The position numbers were made by a program, and so were the translations under genes. From Hymenobacter arizonensis (GTDB lineage Bacteria; Bacteroidota; Bacteroidia; Cytophagales; Hymenobacteraceae): a stretch of 64,000 nt of DNA. This document shows, piece after piece, positions 51,720 through 60,579 of the stretch (position 1 is the stretch's first letter; each line of letters opens with the position of its first letter). Location: contig NZ_FOXS01000002.1 in assembly GCF_900115775.1 (NCBI RefSeq), positions 527,129 to 591,128 of the forward strand, written 5' to 3'. The notes under the pieces are model-generated. The model was not told the origin of the DNA and ran no database searches. It saw only the letters and a list, made by a program, of their open reading frames with translations.

Positions 51720-52053
51720 GCTTTTCGCAGATGGTGAGCAGAACAAACATAAGTCCACCCCCAAGAGCAATGCTAAATCTTACACCACCTCTACTAACTG
51801 CGTTAGGTTAATAATTGTCCTTTTCTGATAAAACTTGCATTTAATTAATTCGCTTACTAGTTAAAAAAGCAGCCGTCAGGCAACGTGAAAGTATATTTTG
51901 CGGAAAACCGGTTAGCCTATTGTGCCTGTGCCAAAATTAGATTATGCAGTACGTGTAAAATTTGGGCATCAGGTGTTCAGCTTACTTCAAAACCCGTTTG
52001 CATAATTGCCAGTTTTGTCGTAAGAGCAGTAAGGTGCTGCGAAGGGGTAGCCG
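51720..52053. other. AT-rich intergenic region
   Basis: The 334 bases between the divergent RlpA and DUF72 genes have no convincing gene. A TTTAATTAATTCG run near 51840 is notably AT-rich. A Cys-rich frame from 51885 overlaps the DUF72 start and was rejected. Confidence 0.6.
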
Positions 52054-52061
52054 TACCTTTG
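52054..52061 (+). promoter_or_regulatory. -7 promoter element of the DUF72 gene, touching its start
   Basis: TACCTTTG ends four bases before the ATG at 52066, so the transcript would start at or next to the start codon and be leaderless. Confidence 0.6.
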
Positions 52062-52065
52062 CCGT

Positions 52066-52983
52066 ATGGATTTTGGCCGCCTGCCCGACCTGCGCTACGT
52101 CGATTTTCGATTGCCCCCCGACCACCCCGAGACGGCGCGGGTGCTGGCCCGTGCCCGCCCCACCCAGCCCGCACCGGTGGGCCTGCGCGTGGGTTGCCCC
52201 ATCTGGACCAATAAGGAGTGGCTCGGCACGTATTTCCCCGCCGGCATCAAGGAGCCCGACTACCTGCATTACTACGCGCAGCAGTTCAACAGCATCGAGC
52301 TAAACACGACGCACTACCGCATCCCCGATGCGGGCACGGTGCGGCGCTGGCGCGAGGCCGTGGGGCCGGGCTTTAAATTTTGCCCCAAGCTGCCGCGCAG
52401 CATCAGCCACGAGCGGGAGCTATTTCAGGCCGATGACCTGGTGGTGCCCATGGCCCGCGCCTACGAGAGCCTGGCCGACAACCTGGGCTGGGCCTTTCTG
52501 CAGCTGCCGCCGCATTTCGGCCCCGAGCACCTGCCCCGCCTCGAACGGTTTCTGCTCGACTTTCCGGAGAGCGTGCCGCTGGCCGTGGAGCTGCGCCACC
52601 CGCGCTGGTTTGCCGACCAGGCCCTGGCCGATGCCGTGTACGCCACCTTTGAGGCGCTAAACAAAACGCTGGTGATAACCGACGTGGCCGGCCGGCGCGA
52701 TGTGCTGCCCATGCGCCTGACCACGCCGGTGGCCTTCATCCGCTTCAACGGCCACGGCCTGCACAGCTCCGACTACCAGCGCGCCGACGCCTGGGCCGAA
52801 CGCCTGGCCGCCTGGGTGGCCCAGGGCGTGCACGACATTTACTTCTTCATTCACCAGAAAGACGTGCGCCACGCCCCCGTGCTGGCCACGTACTTCCTCG
52901 ACAAGATGCGGACGCTCACTGGCATAGTGGTGCCGCCGCCGTTCATTATTCCCCAGCCGGTACAGGGGAATCTGTTCGGGTAA
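52066..52983 (+). CDS. DUF72 domain-containing protein
   Basis: A 305-residue TIM-barrel-like protein of the DUF72 (YecE) family. The signature VGCPIWTNKEWLGTYFPAGIKEPDYLHYYAQQFNSIELNTTHYRIPDA runs from about residue 45, with FKFCPKLPRSISHE later. The C-terminal DIYFFIHQKDVRHAPVLATYF is typical. No enzymatic function is established. The last 38 bases overlap the convergent GDSL-hydrolase gene. The N-terminus is 40 residues longer than the average, with an Arg/Pro-rich first part. Confidence 0.92.
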   Translation: MDFGRLPDLRYVDFRLPPDHPETARVLARARPTQPAPVGLRVGCPIWTNKEWLGTYFPAGIKEPDYLHYYAQQFNSIELNTTHYRIPDAGTVRRWREAVGPGFKFCPKLPRSISHERELFQADDLVVPMARAYESLADNLGWAFLQLPPHFGPEHLPRLERFLLDFPESVPLAVELRHPRWFADQALADAVYATFEALNKTLVITDVAGRRDVLPMRLTTPVAFIRFNGHGLHSSDYQRADAWAERLAAWVAQGVHDIYFFIHQKDVRHAPVLATYFLDKMRTLTGIVVPPPFIIPQPVQGNLFG

Positions 52984-53554
52984 GGAGCAGCGGCTTCAGA
53001 ATCTGCCAGACGTTTTCGGCCAGGATTTTCTGGCCCGCCGCGTTGGGGTGCACGCCGTCGGCGAGGTTCAGGTCGCGGCGGCCGAGCACGCCCTGCAGCA
53101 GGAAGGGCACGAAGGGCAAGCTGTTTTTGTCGGACAGCAACCGGAACAGAGCTTTGAATTCGGTAGCGTAATGGGCCAGGCGGTGGCCGCCCAGCGGACC
53201 CAGGTCGAAGGGAAACTCCAGGCCGGCCAGCACTATTTGCGCCGCCGGGTACTGCCGCCGCACCGCATCGATGATGAATTGCAGGTTCTGAGTGGTTTCG
53301 CGCACGGGGATGCCCCGGATACCGTCGTTGGCCCCGAGGGCCAACACGAACACGTCGACGGGGTGGCGGGCCAGCACCGAGGCCAAGCGCTGCCGGCCGC
53401 CGGCGCTGGTTTCGCCGCTCACTCCGTAATTGTAGGCTTTATAAGGAAGCTGCTGCTCGTCGAGCCGCTGCTGAATAAGGGCTGGGAAGCTAGCGGCAGC
53501 GGGCAGGCCGTGGCCCGCGGTGAGGCTGTCGCCGAAGAAGATGAGATTTTTCAT
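52946..53554 (-). CDS. GDSL-type arylesterase/lysophospholipase
   Basis: A 202-residue SGNH hydrolase close to TesA. Block I is FFGDSLTAGHGL with the nucleophile Ser, block II Gly is in NYGVSGETSAGG, block III is LALGANDGIRG with the Asn, and block V is LNLADGVHPNAAGQ with the catalytic Asp and His. There is no signal peptide in this version (MKNLIFFGDSL). An earlier ATG at 53578 would add eight residues. It converges on the DUF72 gene with a 38-base overlap. Confidence 0.93.
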   Translation of the reverse strand: MKNLIFFGDSLTAGHGLPAAASFPALIQQRLDEQQLPYKAYNYGVSGETSAGGRQRLASVLARHPVDVFVLALGANDGIRGIPVRETTQNLQFIIDAVRRQYPAAQIVLAGLEFPFDLGPLGGHRLAHYATEFKALFRLLSDKNSLPFVPFLLQGVLGRRDLNLADGVHPNAAGQKILAENVWQILKPLLLTRTDSPVPAGE

Positions 53555-53600
53555 AGTATGCTGTTTTAACAGCATCAAGGCCGTTTTCGTGCCCTTGGCT

Positions 53601-53710
53601 AAGCTGTTGGCTATTGGCTGATAGCTGTTAGCTTTCTGCTAGAGGCAAAGACACTAGGCCAGGAGCTATCAGCCAACAGCCAATAGCTAACAGCCAATAA
53701 CCAGCAGCTT
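53601..53710. repeat. Intergenic inverted repeat, family D (copy 2)
   Basis: AAGCTGTTGGCTATTGGCTG and onward (53601-53635) pairs with GGAGCTATCAGCCAACAGCC and onward (53661-53710). The arms are made of TTGGCTA/TAGCTGTTAGC units and touch the stop codon of the DUF4286 gene. Confidence 0.8.
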
Positions 53711-54011
53711 ACTCCACTACTTCGAGCACGGTGCGGAAGGACACGTACTGGCCGGCAAAGTGGGCTTCCATTTCGGCACGCAGGGCGGGGGCGCACACGC
53801 GCTGGTATTCTTCCAGCTGCTCCACGCTGATGCAGTAATACTGGGCCGCGTAGGTGATGCCGTCGTCTTCCTCGTTGAGCAGGCGGCATAGCTGGCTCTT
53901 GAGGAAGAAGCCGGTTTCCATTACCTCTGGCATGTGAGTAGTGCGCATGTAGTCCAACCACTTATCGGCGACGGCGGGCTCGATGCTGCTGGTAACGTTG
54001 TAGAGAATCAT
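53709..54011 (-). CDS. DUF4286 family protein
   Basis: A 100-residue cytosolic protein. The sequence ILYNVTSSIEPAVADKWLDYMRTTHMPEVMETGFF, then YAAQYYCISVEQLEEYQ, is the DUF4286 pattern of Bacteroidota. Such proteins resemble small ferredoxin-like folds and no function is known. The ATG at 54011 is chosen. A family G repeat starts immediately upstream. Confidence 0.9.
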   Translation of the reverse strand: MILYNVTSSIEPAVADKWLDYMRTTHMPEVMETGFFLKSQLCRLLNEEDDGITYAAQYYCISVEQLEEYQRVCAPALRAEMEAHFAGQYVSFRTVLEVVE

Positions 54012-54015
54012 GGTC

Positions 54016-54116
54016 AATGGGTGAATGGGCGAATGAGTGAATGGGTGAATCGGCAAAGCGAAAAAACAACGGTGAAAATCAATTCACCCATTTACTCATT
54101 CGCCCATTCACCCATT
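54016..54116. repeat. Intergenic inverted repeat, family G
   Basis: Left, AATGGGTGAATGGGCGAATG and onward (54016-54050), and right (54082-54116) pair over 35 bases with one mismatch. Each arm is itself built of GAATGGGT units. Confidence 0.88.
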
Positions 54117-54119
54117 ACA

Positions 54120-54566
54120 TCAAACGCGCATGGCGTCGAACTGAAAATCTGTAATACGGGCCTGAATGTCTTTAGGCGAAAGTTTCTCGGCAACTGCGGC
54201 CTGGGCCAGGGCCGGAAGTTCGGCGTCGCCAGCCAAGCGTAGGCTGAGTATTTGGCTAAGGCTGAGCTGTTTTTCGAGCGTCGCAAACCGCTGGCCGCTG
54301 ACTTCAAAATACCGTTGGCGCACCTCAAGCCGGCAAATTCGGTCTTGCAGCTGCAGGGCGTAGTGCTGCCGCAGCATAATGAGCACCCCGAGGCCGATGC
54401 TGGCCAGCGCGGCTAGGCTGAACCAAAGGCGGGATATTTGGTCGTCATCGCCCGCCACTTTGGTGTAGCGCAGAATGGTATAGCCCGCCATGAGCAGGGC
54501 CAGAGGCACCAGCACGAAATGGTGCCAGGGGTAGAGCATGGTGGTGTTTTTGGTAGGAACAGTCAT
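54120..54566 (-). CDS. DUF6526 family membrane protein
   Basis: A 148-residue protein with two membrane helices (about 14-32 and 47-66, HFVLVPLALLMAGYTILRY and LWFSLAALASIGLGVLIML) followed by a cytoplasmic helical domain (YFEVSGQRFATLEKQLSLSQI). The pattern is that of DUF6526, found in Bacteroidota and Firmicutes. The ATG at 54566 is preferred over an in-frame start at 54656, which lies in a terminator. Function unknown. Confidence 0.82.
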   Translation of the reverse strand: MTVPTKNTTMLYPWHHFVLVPLALLMAGYTILRYTKVAGDDDQISRLWFSLAALASIGLGVLIMLRQHYALQLQDRICRLEVRQRYFEVSGQRFATLEKQLSLSQILSLRLAGDAELPALAQAAVAEKLSPKDIQARITDFQFDAMRV

Positions 54567-54627
54567 GGGAAATGAAACAAGCAAGAGGGCGAAAGGTAAA
54601 GGGGCTTGGGCGTAGCCGGCCAAAAAA

Positions 54628-54653
54628 AAGCCCCGGCCGGAGCCGGAGCTTTT
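54628..54653 (-). terminator. Terminator of the coiled-coil secreted protein gene
   Basis: On the minus strand, AGCTCCGGCTCCGGCCGGGGCT is followed by a run of eight Ts. Confidence 0.8.
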
Positions 54654-54674
54654 CAAGGTGAAGAAGCGAGTAGG

Positions 54675-55094
54675 CTACTGGGCCTTTTTCATTTCCTTGG
54701 CGCGGCGCTTTTCGGCTTTCGCCAAATCCTTGGCGGCTTCCTCTTGCTTATGGGCTTCTTTGGTCGCGGTGCGCTGCTGCTTGAGTTGCTCCTTCTGAGC
54801 GCGTTCTTGCTCGCGCTGTTCTTTGAGCTGCCGCTTCAGGTCTTTTTCGTTGTTGGCCTGAGCCCGGAGTTGGTCTTTGGTGTCGCGAACGGCTTGTTCG
54901 CTGGATTTGGATTGCCGCTGCTGCTGCTCGTAGGCGGCTTTGGCTTCGTCGGCCCGCTGCTTTTGCTGCTCGGGAGTGAGCGGCATGGCGGTGGGGTCGG
55001 TGGTGGGAGCAGGCATGGGCGTGGTTTGGGCCGATGCTGCGGTGGCAAACGAAAGGGCGGCCAATAGCACGCCACTGAGAATGAGGGTTTTCAT
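54675..55094 (-). CDS. Secreted coiled-coil protein
   Basis: A 139-residue protein with a signal peptide (cleavage after ATAASA) and a Thr/Pro-rich N-terminus. A long Lys/Glu/Gln-rich helix follows (about residues 40-135, for example QQKQRADEAKAAYEQQQRQS). The helix is likely a coiled coil. No family is recognised. Confidence 0.75.
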   Translation of the reverse strand: MKTLILSGVLLAALSFATAASAQTTPMPAPTTDPTAMPLTPEQQKQRADEAKAAYEQQQRQSKSSEQAVRDTKDQLRAQANNEKDLKRQLKEQREQERAQKEQLKQQRTATKEAHKQEEAAKDLAKAEKRRAKEMKKAQ

Positions 55095-55234
55095 GATAGG
55101 GGTTAAAAATCAATCAACTAATGATTAGGCCTTGAAACGCAAGCCGTGGCCGGAAGTTGGATTGGCAATAACTTCAGCGGTATAAAGCGGGTAGTAATTT
55201 GCCCGAATTGATTCTTTTTACTCGCTAATTAGCT

Positions 55235-55696
55235 ATGAAAGAGGTTTATATCCGCCATGCAACGCTTGATGATTTGGAGGCGCTCTTGCTTTTCGAGCAA
55301 GGCGTAATTGCGGCAGAAAGGCCGTATGACCCAACCCTTCGGGAAGACCCCATCAGCTACTACAACTTGCCGGAACTGCTTGCCAATCCCCGGGCGGTGG
55401 TGCTGGTGGCCGAGCAGCACCACCAAATTGTGGGCTCAGGCTACGCCCGCATTCAGCCGGCCAAAGCTTATCATAAGCACCTGGAATACGCTTACCTGGG
55501 CTTTATGTACGTGGAGCCGGGTAGTCGCGGGCAGGGCATCAACGGTTTGCTCATGGAAGCATTCAAGCAATGGACGGCCGCGCAGGGCCTCACGGAGCTA
55601 CGCCTGGAGGTGTATGCCCACAACGAGCGCGCCGTGCGGGCCTATGAGAAGGCTGGCTTTGCGGCGCACATGCTCGAAATGCGGCTAAGCATATGA
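55235..55696 (+). CDS. GNAT-family N-acetyltransferase
   Basis: A 153-residue acetyltransferase. The acetyl-CoA binding motif is in FMYVEPGSRGQGINGLLMEAFKQW (about residues 89-112), and LRLEVYAHNERAVRAYEKAGF follows. Substrate is unknown. A preceding T-rich region near 55200 has no clear consensus promoter. Confidence 0.92.
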   Translation: MKEVYIRHATLDDLEALLLFEQGVIAAERPYDPTLREDPISYYNLPELLANPRAVVLVAEQHHQIVGSGYARIQPAKAYHKHLEYAYLGFMYVEPGSRGQGINGLLMEAFKQWTAAQGLTELRLEVYAHNERAVRAYEKAGFAAHMLEMRLSI

Positions 55697-55718
55697 GCCA
55701 AAGGATAGTAGAGTCCGA

Positions 55719-56954
55719 TTATTCCACGTAGTCTAGGTCTTTGCCGTAACTCTCGGGCAGGGTGCTCACAGCCCAGAAGGCAATAAGCAAGGACACGCCC
55801 CCCAGAATGGCCGCGCCGGGCACGAAGCCGAACTGCGCGCTCAGGAACTTGAAGGCCGGCACCAGCAGCACCACCGAGCCGCGGGCAAAGTTGGGCGCCG
55901 TGGTGGCCACCGTAGCCCGCAGGTTGGTACCGAACTGCTCGGCCGCCACTGTCACAAACAGCGCCCAGAACCCCACCGACATGCCCAGCACGAAACACAC
56001 GCCATAGAACACGTTTGGCGTAGCGCCCTGAATGGCAAATAGGTACACCCCGACCATAACGGCGCAAAAGGCCAGAAACACCAGCAGTGCTTTGTTGCGC
56101 GAGCGCCAGAGCTGGCTGAGTGCCCCGCTGAGAAAGTCGCCGAACACCAGCCCGAAGTAGCACCAGAACACCGCCAGCCCCGCCGTGACCTCGCCCGTGA
56201 GGCCCAGCTCGCGCCCAAACTCCGGCGCCAGCGTTACCAGAATGCCCACCACAAACCACAGCGGCACCCCAATTAGCAGGATGCGCAGGTACTTGCCAAA
56301 GCGCGCGCTGTTGGTAAACAAGCTGAGGAAATTGCCGCGCACCACTTCCGTCTGGGCCTGCACCTGCTGAAACATGCCCGACTCGAACACGCTTACGCGT
56401 AGCAAGAGCAGCGCCAGCCCCAGCCCGCCGCCTACGAAGTAAGCGTTGCGCCACCCCAGCTTTTCGCCCACCCAGTAGGCCAGCATGGCGCCGCTCACGC
56501 CCACCGTGGCCACCACCATGGTGCCGTAGCCGCGCTTCTCCTTGGGCAGGCTCTCGCTTACCAGCGTGATGCCCGCGCCCAGCTCCCCGGCCAGCCCAAT
56601 GCCGGCAATGAGCCGCAGCCAGGCGTATTGCTCCACCGAAGTCACGAAGCCGTTGGCCAGGTTGGCCAGCGAGTACAGCAGTATCGAGCCAAACAGCACC
56701 GACAGCCGCCCGCGCTTATCGCCCAATATTCCCCACAAAATGCCCCCGAGCAGCATGCCGCCCATCTGCATGTTTATCAGGAACAGGCCTTGGTTGGTAA
56801 CCTCCGCTTGGTCAGTGATGCCCAGGTCTTTGAGGCTCTGGACGCGCACGATGCTGAAGAGAATCAGGTCATAAATATCAACGAAGTAGCCCAGCGCCGC
56901 CACAATTACGGCCGCGGAAAAAACATTGACTTTAGGGGTTTGAGTGGCTTGCAT
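55719..56954 (-). CDS. Major facilitator superfamily transporter
   Basis: A 411-residue transporter with about 12 helices. The sequence MQMGGMLLGGILWGILGDKRGRLSVLFGSILLYSLANLANGF holds the MFS cytosolic loop signature GxLGDKRGRLSVL, and LRLIAGIGLAGELGAGITLVSE lies in helix 4-5. It resembles sugar-acid/proton symporters of the ShiA/KgtP type. Substrate cannot be named. Confidence 0.9.
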   Translation of the reverse strand: MQATQTPKVNVFSAAVIVAALGYFVDIYDLILFSIVRVQSLKDLGITDQAEVTNQGLFLINMQMGGMLLGGILWGILGDKRGRLSVLFGSILLYSLANLANGFVTSVEQYAWLRLIAGIGLAGELGAGITLVSESLPKEKRGYGTMVVATVGVSGAMLAYWVGEKLGWRNAYFVGGGLGLALLLLRVSVFESGMFQQVQAQTEVVRGNFLSLFTNSARFGKYLRILLIGVPLWFVVGILVTLAPEFGRELGLTGEVTAGLAVFWCYFGLVFGDFLSGALSQLWRSRNKALLVFLAFCAVMVGVYLFAIQGATPNVFYGVCFVLGMSVGFWALFVTVAAEQFGTNLRATVATTAPNFARGSVVLLVPAFKFLSAQFGFVPGAAILGGVSLLIAFWAVSTLPESYGKDLDYVE

Positions 56955-57145
56955 GGCGAAATGTAGCGCGGACGCGAAGAATTCGCTGCTTTAGCTGGCA
57001 ATTGTTCGGCGTGAGGGTGCTTGGGATGATGTGCCTGACAGCGATATCTAGCCGTATTTGCTGGCTTTAGGCTCCACAACGGTCACTGGTGGCGAATGGG
57101 CGCGTGAACCGGGCACTATGTCCCGCTGTAGTCGTATACTTGGCT

Positions 57146-58249
57146 ATGAAACAGTACGTATTTGTCTGGTTTTTAGTAGGATTGACCGCAGGGATGCCGT
57201 CGGTGGCAACGGCCCAGGCGCCCGTGGGCGAGGGGCTGCGCGGTGAGTACTACGCTGGCATCCGCTTCGCGCAACTCACACATGCGCGCACCGACGGCCC
57301 AATTGACTTCGACTGGGCTGGCGCCCCGCCCGCGCCCGGCGTCGGGTCGGAGCAATTCACCGTGCGTTGGAGCGGCTGGCTCGTGCCACCCCTCACCGGG
57401 CGTTACGTGTTGCACGTCGAGGCCGACGACGGCGTGAACTTGGTGTTGGACGAGCGCGAATTAGTAGGCGGGTGGCGCAACCGGTCCCTGCGCGCTTACC
57501 GCGTGCCCGTGTTGTTGCAGGCGGGGCGGCCCTACGCCCTGCGCCTCGACTACCTGCAGTACACGCAACGCGCCCGCGTGCGCTTGCGCTGGGAGTTGCC
57601 GCCGTCGCCCGCCGTGCTGGGCTCGTGGCGCACACTCTGGGGCGCGGCCGAGTCCCCGCTGCTCGGCGAGGGCACGCCAGTGGCTCCGATTCCGGCCCGG
57701 TACCTCTTTTCCAACTGGCCCGTTGCACCAAAGCGGCCTGCGGCGCCGATGGCTTACTCACCGGCCGGAACTCGTCGGGTGCCCGCCGGGTCTCGGCCGC
57801 CGCCCTTGCGCGTGGCGCTCGGCGAAGTGCGGGTGAAGGCGTCTCGAAAAACCCCGTCAGAACCCACGACGCCCTACGCCGACACGCTGGCGGCCCGTTT
57901 GGCCAAGGGTCAGGCCCTAACGCTGCGGACCCTGTACTTCACGCAAAGCAAGGCCGACCTGCCCATAGCAGTCCAGGCCAGCCTCGACACGCTGGCTCGG
58001 GCCCTGCGCCGCTACCCCGCCCTGCGCCTGGAAGTACAAGGCCACACCGACGACCAAGGCGACACCTTGCTCAACCGGCAACTCTCGCAGCGCCGCGCCG
58101 AGGCCGTTTGCCGCTACCTGGCCGCGCGCGGCGTGCCGACTGCGAGCTTGCGGCCCGTGGGCAGGGGAGGCACCCAACCCATCGCCGACAATGCCGTGCT
58201 CACGGAGCGGCCCCGTAACCGGCGGGTGGTGCTGCGTCCCGTGCCTTAG
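57146..58249 (+). CDS. PA14-OmpA fusion protein
   Basis: A 367-residue secreted protein. A signal peptide (cleavage near VATAQA) precedes a PA14-like beta-sandwich domain (about residues 25-160: GLRGEYYAGIRFAQLTHART to LDYLQYTQRARVRLRWELP). A Pro/Arg-rich linker follows, then an OmpA C-terminal domain (about 255-367: LYFTQSKADLPIAVQASLDTLARAL to VQGHTDDQGDTLLNRQLSQRRAEAV) that binds peptidoglycan. The combination would tether a carbohydrate-binding domain to the cell wall. The start ATG at 57146 lies just after TATACTTG, a near match to the -7 element. Confidence 0.9.
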   Translation: MKQYVFVWFLVGLTAGMPSVATAQAPVGEGLRGEYYAGIRFAQLTHARTDGPIDFDWAGAPPAPGVGSEQFTVRWSGWLVPPLTGRYVLHVEADDGVNLVLDERELVGGWRNRSLRAYRVPVLLQAGRPYALRLDYLQYTQRARVRLRWELPPSPAVLGSWRTLWGAAESPLLGEGTPVAPIPARYLFSNWPVAPKRPAAPMAYSPAGTRRVPAGSRPPPLRVALGEVRVKASRKTPSEPTTPYADTLAARLAKGQALTLRTLYFTQSKADLPIAVQASLDTLARALRRYPALRLEVQGHTDDQGDTLLNRQLSQRRAEAVCRYLAARGVPTASLRPVGRGGTQPIADNAVLTERPRNRRVVLRPVP

Positions 58250-58319
58250 GAGGTCATTTTCAAGGGAAAAGAGAGTTTGCATATCAATTCCCCTTGCCAC
58301 GCATAGTAAAGCTATGCCC

Positions 58320-59258
58320 TCAAGGGCAACCGCTGGCGCACCCGCCGGGCGTAGGGCCGTCTTCCACCTGCACGGTGCTGTGATGAATGTGAAACTCGGT
58401 TTCCAGGCCCTTGGCCAGGCGGGCCAGCCACGCGGCATCGGCACCGCCGGGGCGCACCAAGTGAGCGGTGAGGGCCGTGTCGTGGTCGCCGCTGCTCAGG
58501 CTCCACACGTGCAGGTCGTGCACGCTCACTACATCGGGTTGGTTGAGTAAGAAGGTTTGTACGGCCTCTAGGTCGATGCCATCCGGCACGGCTTGCAGGC
58601 CCAAGCGCACGGTGTCGCGCAGCAGGCCCCAGGAACTGACGGCAATCATGGCCAGGATGACGACGCTGATGGCGGGGTCGAGCCAGGTCCAGCCGGTCAG
58701 CATTACCAAGCCGCCGCCAACCACTACGCCCACGCTCACCAGCATGTCGGTTACCATGTGCAGGTAGGCGCCGCGGACGTTTACGTCGCTTTTTTGACCG
58801 TGCCGAAACAGCCAAGCCGTGAAACCATTGATGAGCACCCCAATGCCAGCCAGCAGCATCACCGTAGTACCATTCACGGGGGCTGGGTGGCGAAAGTGGT
58901 CGATGGTTTCCCAGAGAATGAAGCCTAGCGCGGCGTAGAGCAAGGCAGCATTCAGTAGGGCCGCCTGAATGGTGGCGCCCTTGTACCCGTAGGTGTAGCG
59001 GCTCGAGGAGCGCCGGCCAGCCAGCCAGGCGGCGCCCCAGGCCAAGGCCAGGCTCAGCACGTCGCTTAGGTTATGGCCTGCATCGGCGAGCAGGGCCACC
59101 GAATTGGCCGCCAGGCCGCCAATGGTTTCGGCCACCACAAAACCCAGGTTGAGGGCGATGCCAGTGGCGAAAGCCGCGCTGAAGGCGCCCCCGGGCGGCG
59201 GGGCCGCGTGCGCATGGCCAGCGTGGCCGTGCGAGTGATGAGCGTGGTTGTGAGGCAT
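58320..59258 (-). CDS. Cation diffusion facilitator (CzcD-like) metal exporter
   Basis: A 312-residue inner-membrane exporter of divalent metals. It starts with a His-rich cytosolic segment (HNHAHHSHGHAGHAH). Six helices follow, with metal-site motifs LLADAGHNLSDVLSLA (helix II) and HMVTDMLVSVGVV (helix V), and a C-terminal cytosolic domain with VVSVHDLHVWSLSSGDH. The ATG at 59258 is used; an upstream start at 59336 has no support. It is read in the same direction as the clpP gene. Confidence 0.95.
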   Translation of the reverse strand: MPHNHAHHSHGHAGHAHAAPPPGGAFSAAFATGIALNLGFVVAETIGGLAANSVALLADAGHNLSDVLSLALAWGAAWLAGRRSSSRYTYGYKGATIQAALLNAALLYAALGFILWETIDHFRHPAPVNGTTVMLLAGIGVLINGFTAWLFRHGQKSDVNVRGAYLHMVTDMLVSVGVVVGGGLVMLTGWTWLDPAISVVILAMIAVSSWGLLRDTVRLGLQAVPDGIDLEAVQTFLLNQPDVVSVHDLHVWSLSSGDHDTALTAHLVRPGGADAAWLARLAKGLETEFHIHHSTVQVEDGPTPGGCASGCP

Positions 59259-59332
59259 GAAGGAAGCACGTGGTACTGTCGCAAGAACGCAACAGCCGCG
59301 CAATGGGTGCGGTTTGTGCCTCTTTCTTCTCG

Positions 59333-60040
59333 TCAAGCGGGGCGTGGCGGCGTGCGCGTCAGCACCTCGTCAATGAGGCCGTACTCTTTGGCTTCGTCGG
59401 CGCGCAACCAGTAGTCGCGGTCCGAGTCGTCGTGGATTTGCTGGTAGGTTTTGCCGGTACGCTCGGCGTAGATGCTGTAGAGTTCCTGGCGCAGCTTCAC
59501 CACTTCGCGGGCCGTGATTTCGATGTCGGCCGAGGGGCCTTGCACTCCGCCCGAGGGCTGGTGAATCATCACGCGGGCGTGGGGGAGGGCCGAGCGTTTG
59601 CCCAGCGCGCCGCCCGCCAGCAGGAACGCGCCCATCGAGGCCGCCAGGCCCGTGCAAATGGTGGCCACGTCGGGCCCCACATACTGCATGGTGTCGTACA
59701 TGCCCAGGCCCGCATACACCGAGCCGCCGGGCGAGTTGATGTACAGCAGAATGTCTTTGCGGGCATCGGCCGACTCCAAGAACAGCAGCTGGGCGTTGAT
59801 GATGTTGGCAATGTTGTCGTCCACGGCCGTGCCCAAGAACACAATTCGGTCCATGATAAGGCGCGAAAACACGTCGATTTCGGCGAAGCGGGTGGGCCGT
59901 TCCTCAATCACAGAGCGGGTCATGCCGTGCACATAAGGACGGGCAATGCCCTCAACGTAAGACATATATTGGTCGACGCCCAGGCCGTTGAGGCCCTGGC
60001 CCTTGACGGCGAACTTGCGGAATTCTTGTTTGCTCAGCAT
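59333..60040 (-). CDS. clpP: ATP-dependent Clp protease proteolytic subunit
   Basis: A 235-residue ClpP with the catalytic Ser135 (GLAASMGAF) and His160 (VMIHQPSGG), and the third residue near DDSDRDYW. The [15 protein letters not shown] handle-binding segment precedes them. The N-terminus carries about 40 extra residues, as is common in Bacteroidota. A clpX partner is not adjacent. The ATG at 60040 starts [14 protein letters not shown]; the upstream reading frame has no domain. Confidence 0.95.
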   Translation of the reverse strand: MLSKQEFRKFAVKGQGLNGLGVDQYMSYVEGIARPYVHGMTRSVIEERPTRFAEIDVFSRLIMDRIVFLGTAVDDNIANIINAQLLFLESADARKDILLYINSPGGSVYAGLGMYDTMQYVGPDVATICTGLAASMGAFLLAGGALGKRSALPHARVMIHQPSGGVQGPSADIEITAREVVKLRQELYSIYAERTGKTYQQIHDDSDRDYWLRADEAKEYGLIDEVLTRTPPRPA

Positions 60041-60143
60041 GATGTAGGTTGGAATAAGGAGAAAGTGGGATTGCAGCGGAACAGGCATAGCATGGCCGCG
60101 CAGCCTGCTGAGGCGCTGGTTTGAATAAGATTTTGGGAACGAT

Positions 60144-60266
60144 GTAGAGACGCGACACCTCGCGTCTCGGCGTTGAACGACGGGCGGCAGTAGAGTGGGC
60201 AGCGAACGGCGCGCACACCGAGATGCGAACCGCAGGTCGGCGTAGCCAAGTGTCGCGTCTCTACAC
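60144..60266. repeat. Intergenic inverted repeat, family H
   Basis: TGTAGAGACGCGACACCTCG (60144 and onward) pairs with the stretch ending TGTCGCGTCTCTACA (60251-60265), and inner CGCGTCTCGG pairs with CCGAGATGCG (60218 onward). Confidence 0.75.
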
Positions 60267-60300
60267 TACCCTGCCGTTTGGCTCATTATATAATACAGTC

Positions 60301-60576
60301 CTAGCCACGCAGCCAGCCCAGGAACTGGTAAAGTTTCCTCACCCAGCCGCCCGGCCGGGCGGCATAAAGCTGCGCGTGAATGGCGGCCAACTCGCGCCGC
60401 AACTGGCGCCGACCAGCCATCTGTAAGCCGGCATATAGATGCTGCTGGGCCACGGTGTCAGCGTGCAGTTCGCCGTCGAGCAGCTGGTGTAGGTGCCAGT
60501 CGGCGGCGGGCAGGGCGGCCGGGCCATGCAGTAGCTGCGATTCGATAAGAGCCAGGCGTTCGAGTTCGGGGCGCAT
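60301..60576 (-). CDS. Small protein coupled to the sigma factor gene
   Basis: A 91-residue protein (MRPELERLALIESQLLHGPA and onward) with an amphipathic helical start and a basic C-terminus. It follows the sigma gene by three bases and is clearly in the same operon. It is too short for a membrane anti-sigma factor and has no membrane segment, but the N-terminus (residues 1-60) has the layout of the small cytoplasmic anti-sigma domains seen in Bacteroidota. This is inference. Confidence 0.7.
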   Translation of the reverse strand: MRPELERLALIESQLLHGPAALPAADWHLHQLLDGELHADTVAQQHLYAGLQMAGRRQLRRELAAIHAQLYAARPGGWVRKLYQFLGWLRG

Positions 60577-60579
60577 GGC

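Noticed and set aside
51885..52214. Cys-rich 109-codon frame before the DUF72 gene
   Set aside because: It overlaps the well-supported DUF72 start, uses a GTG start without a promoter and resembles no family.
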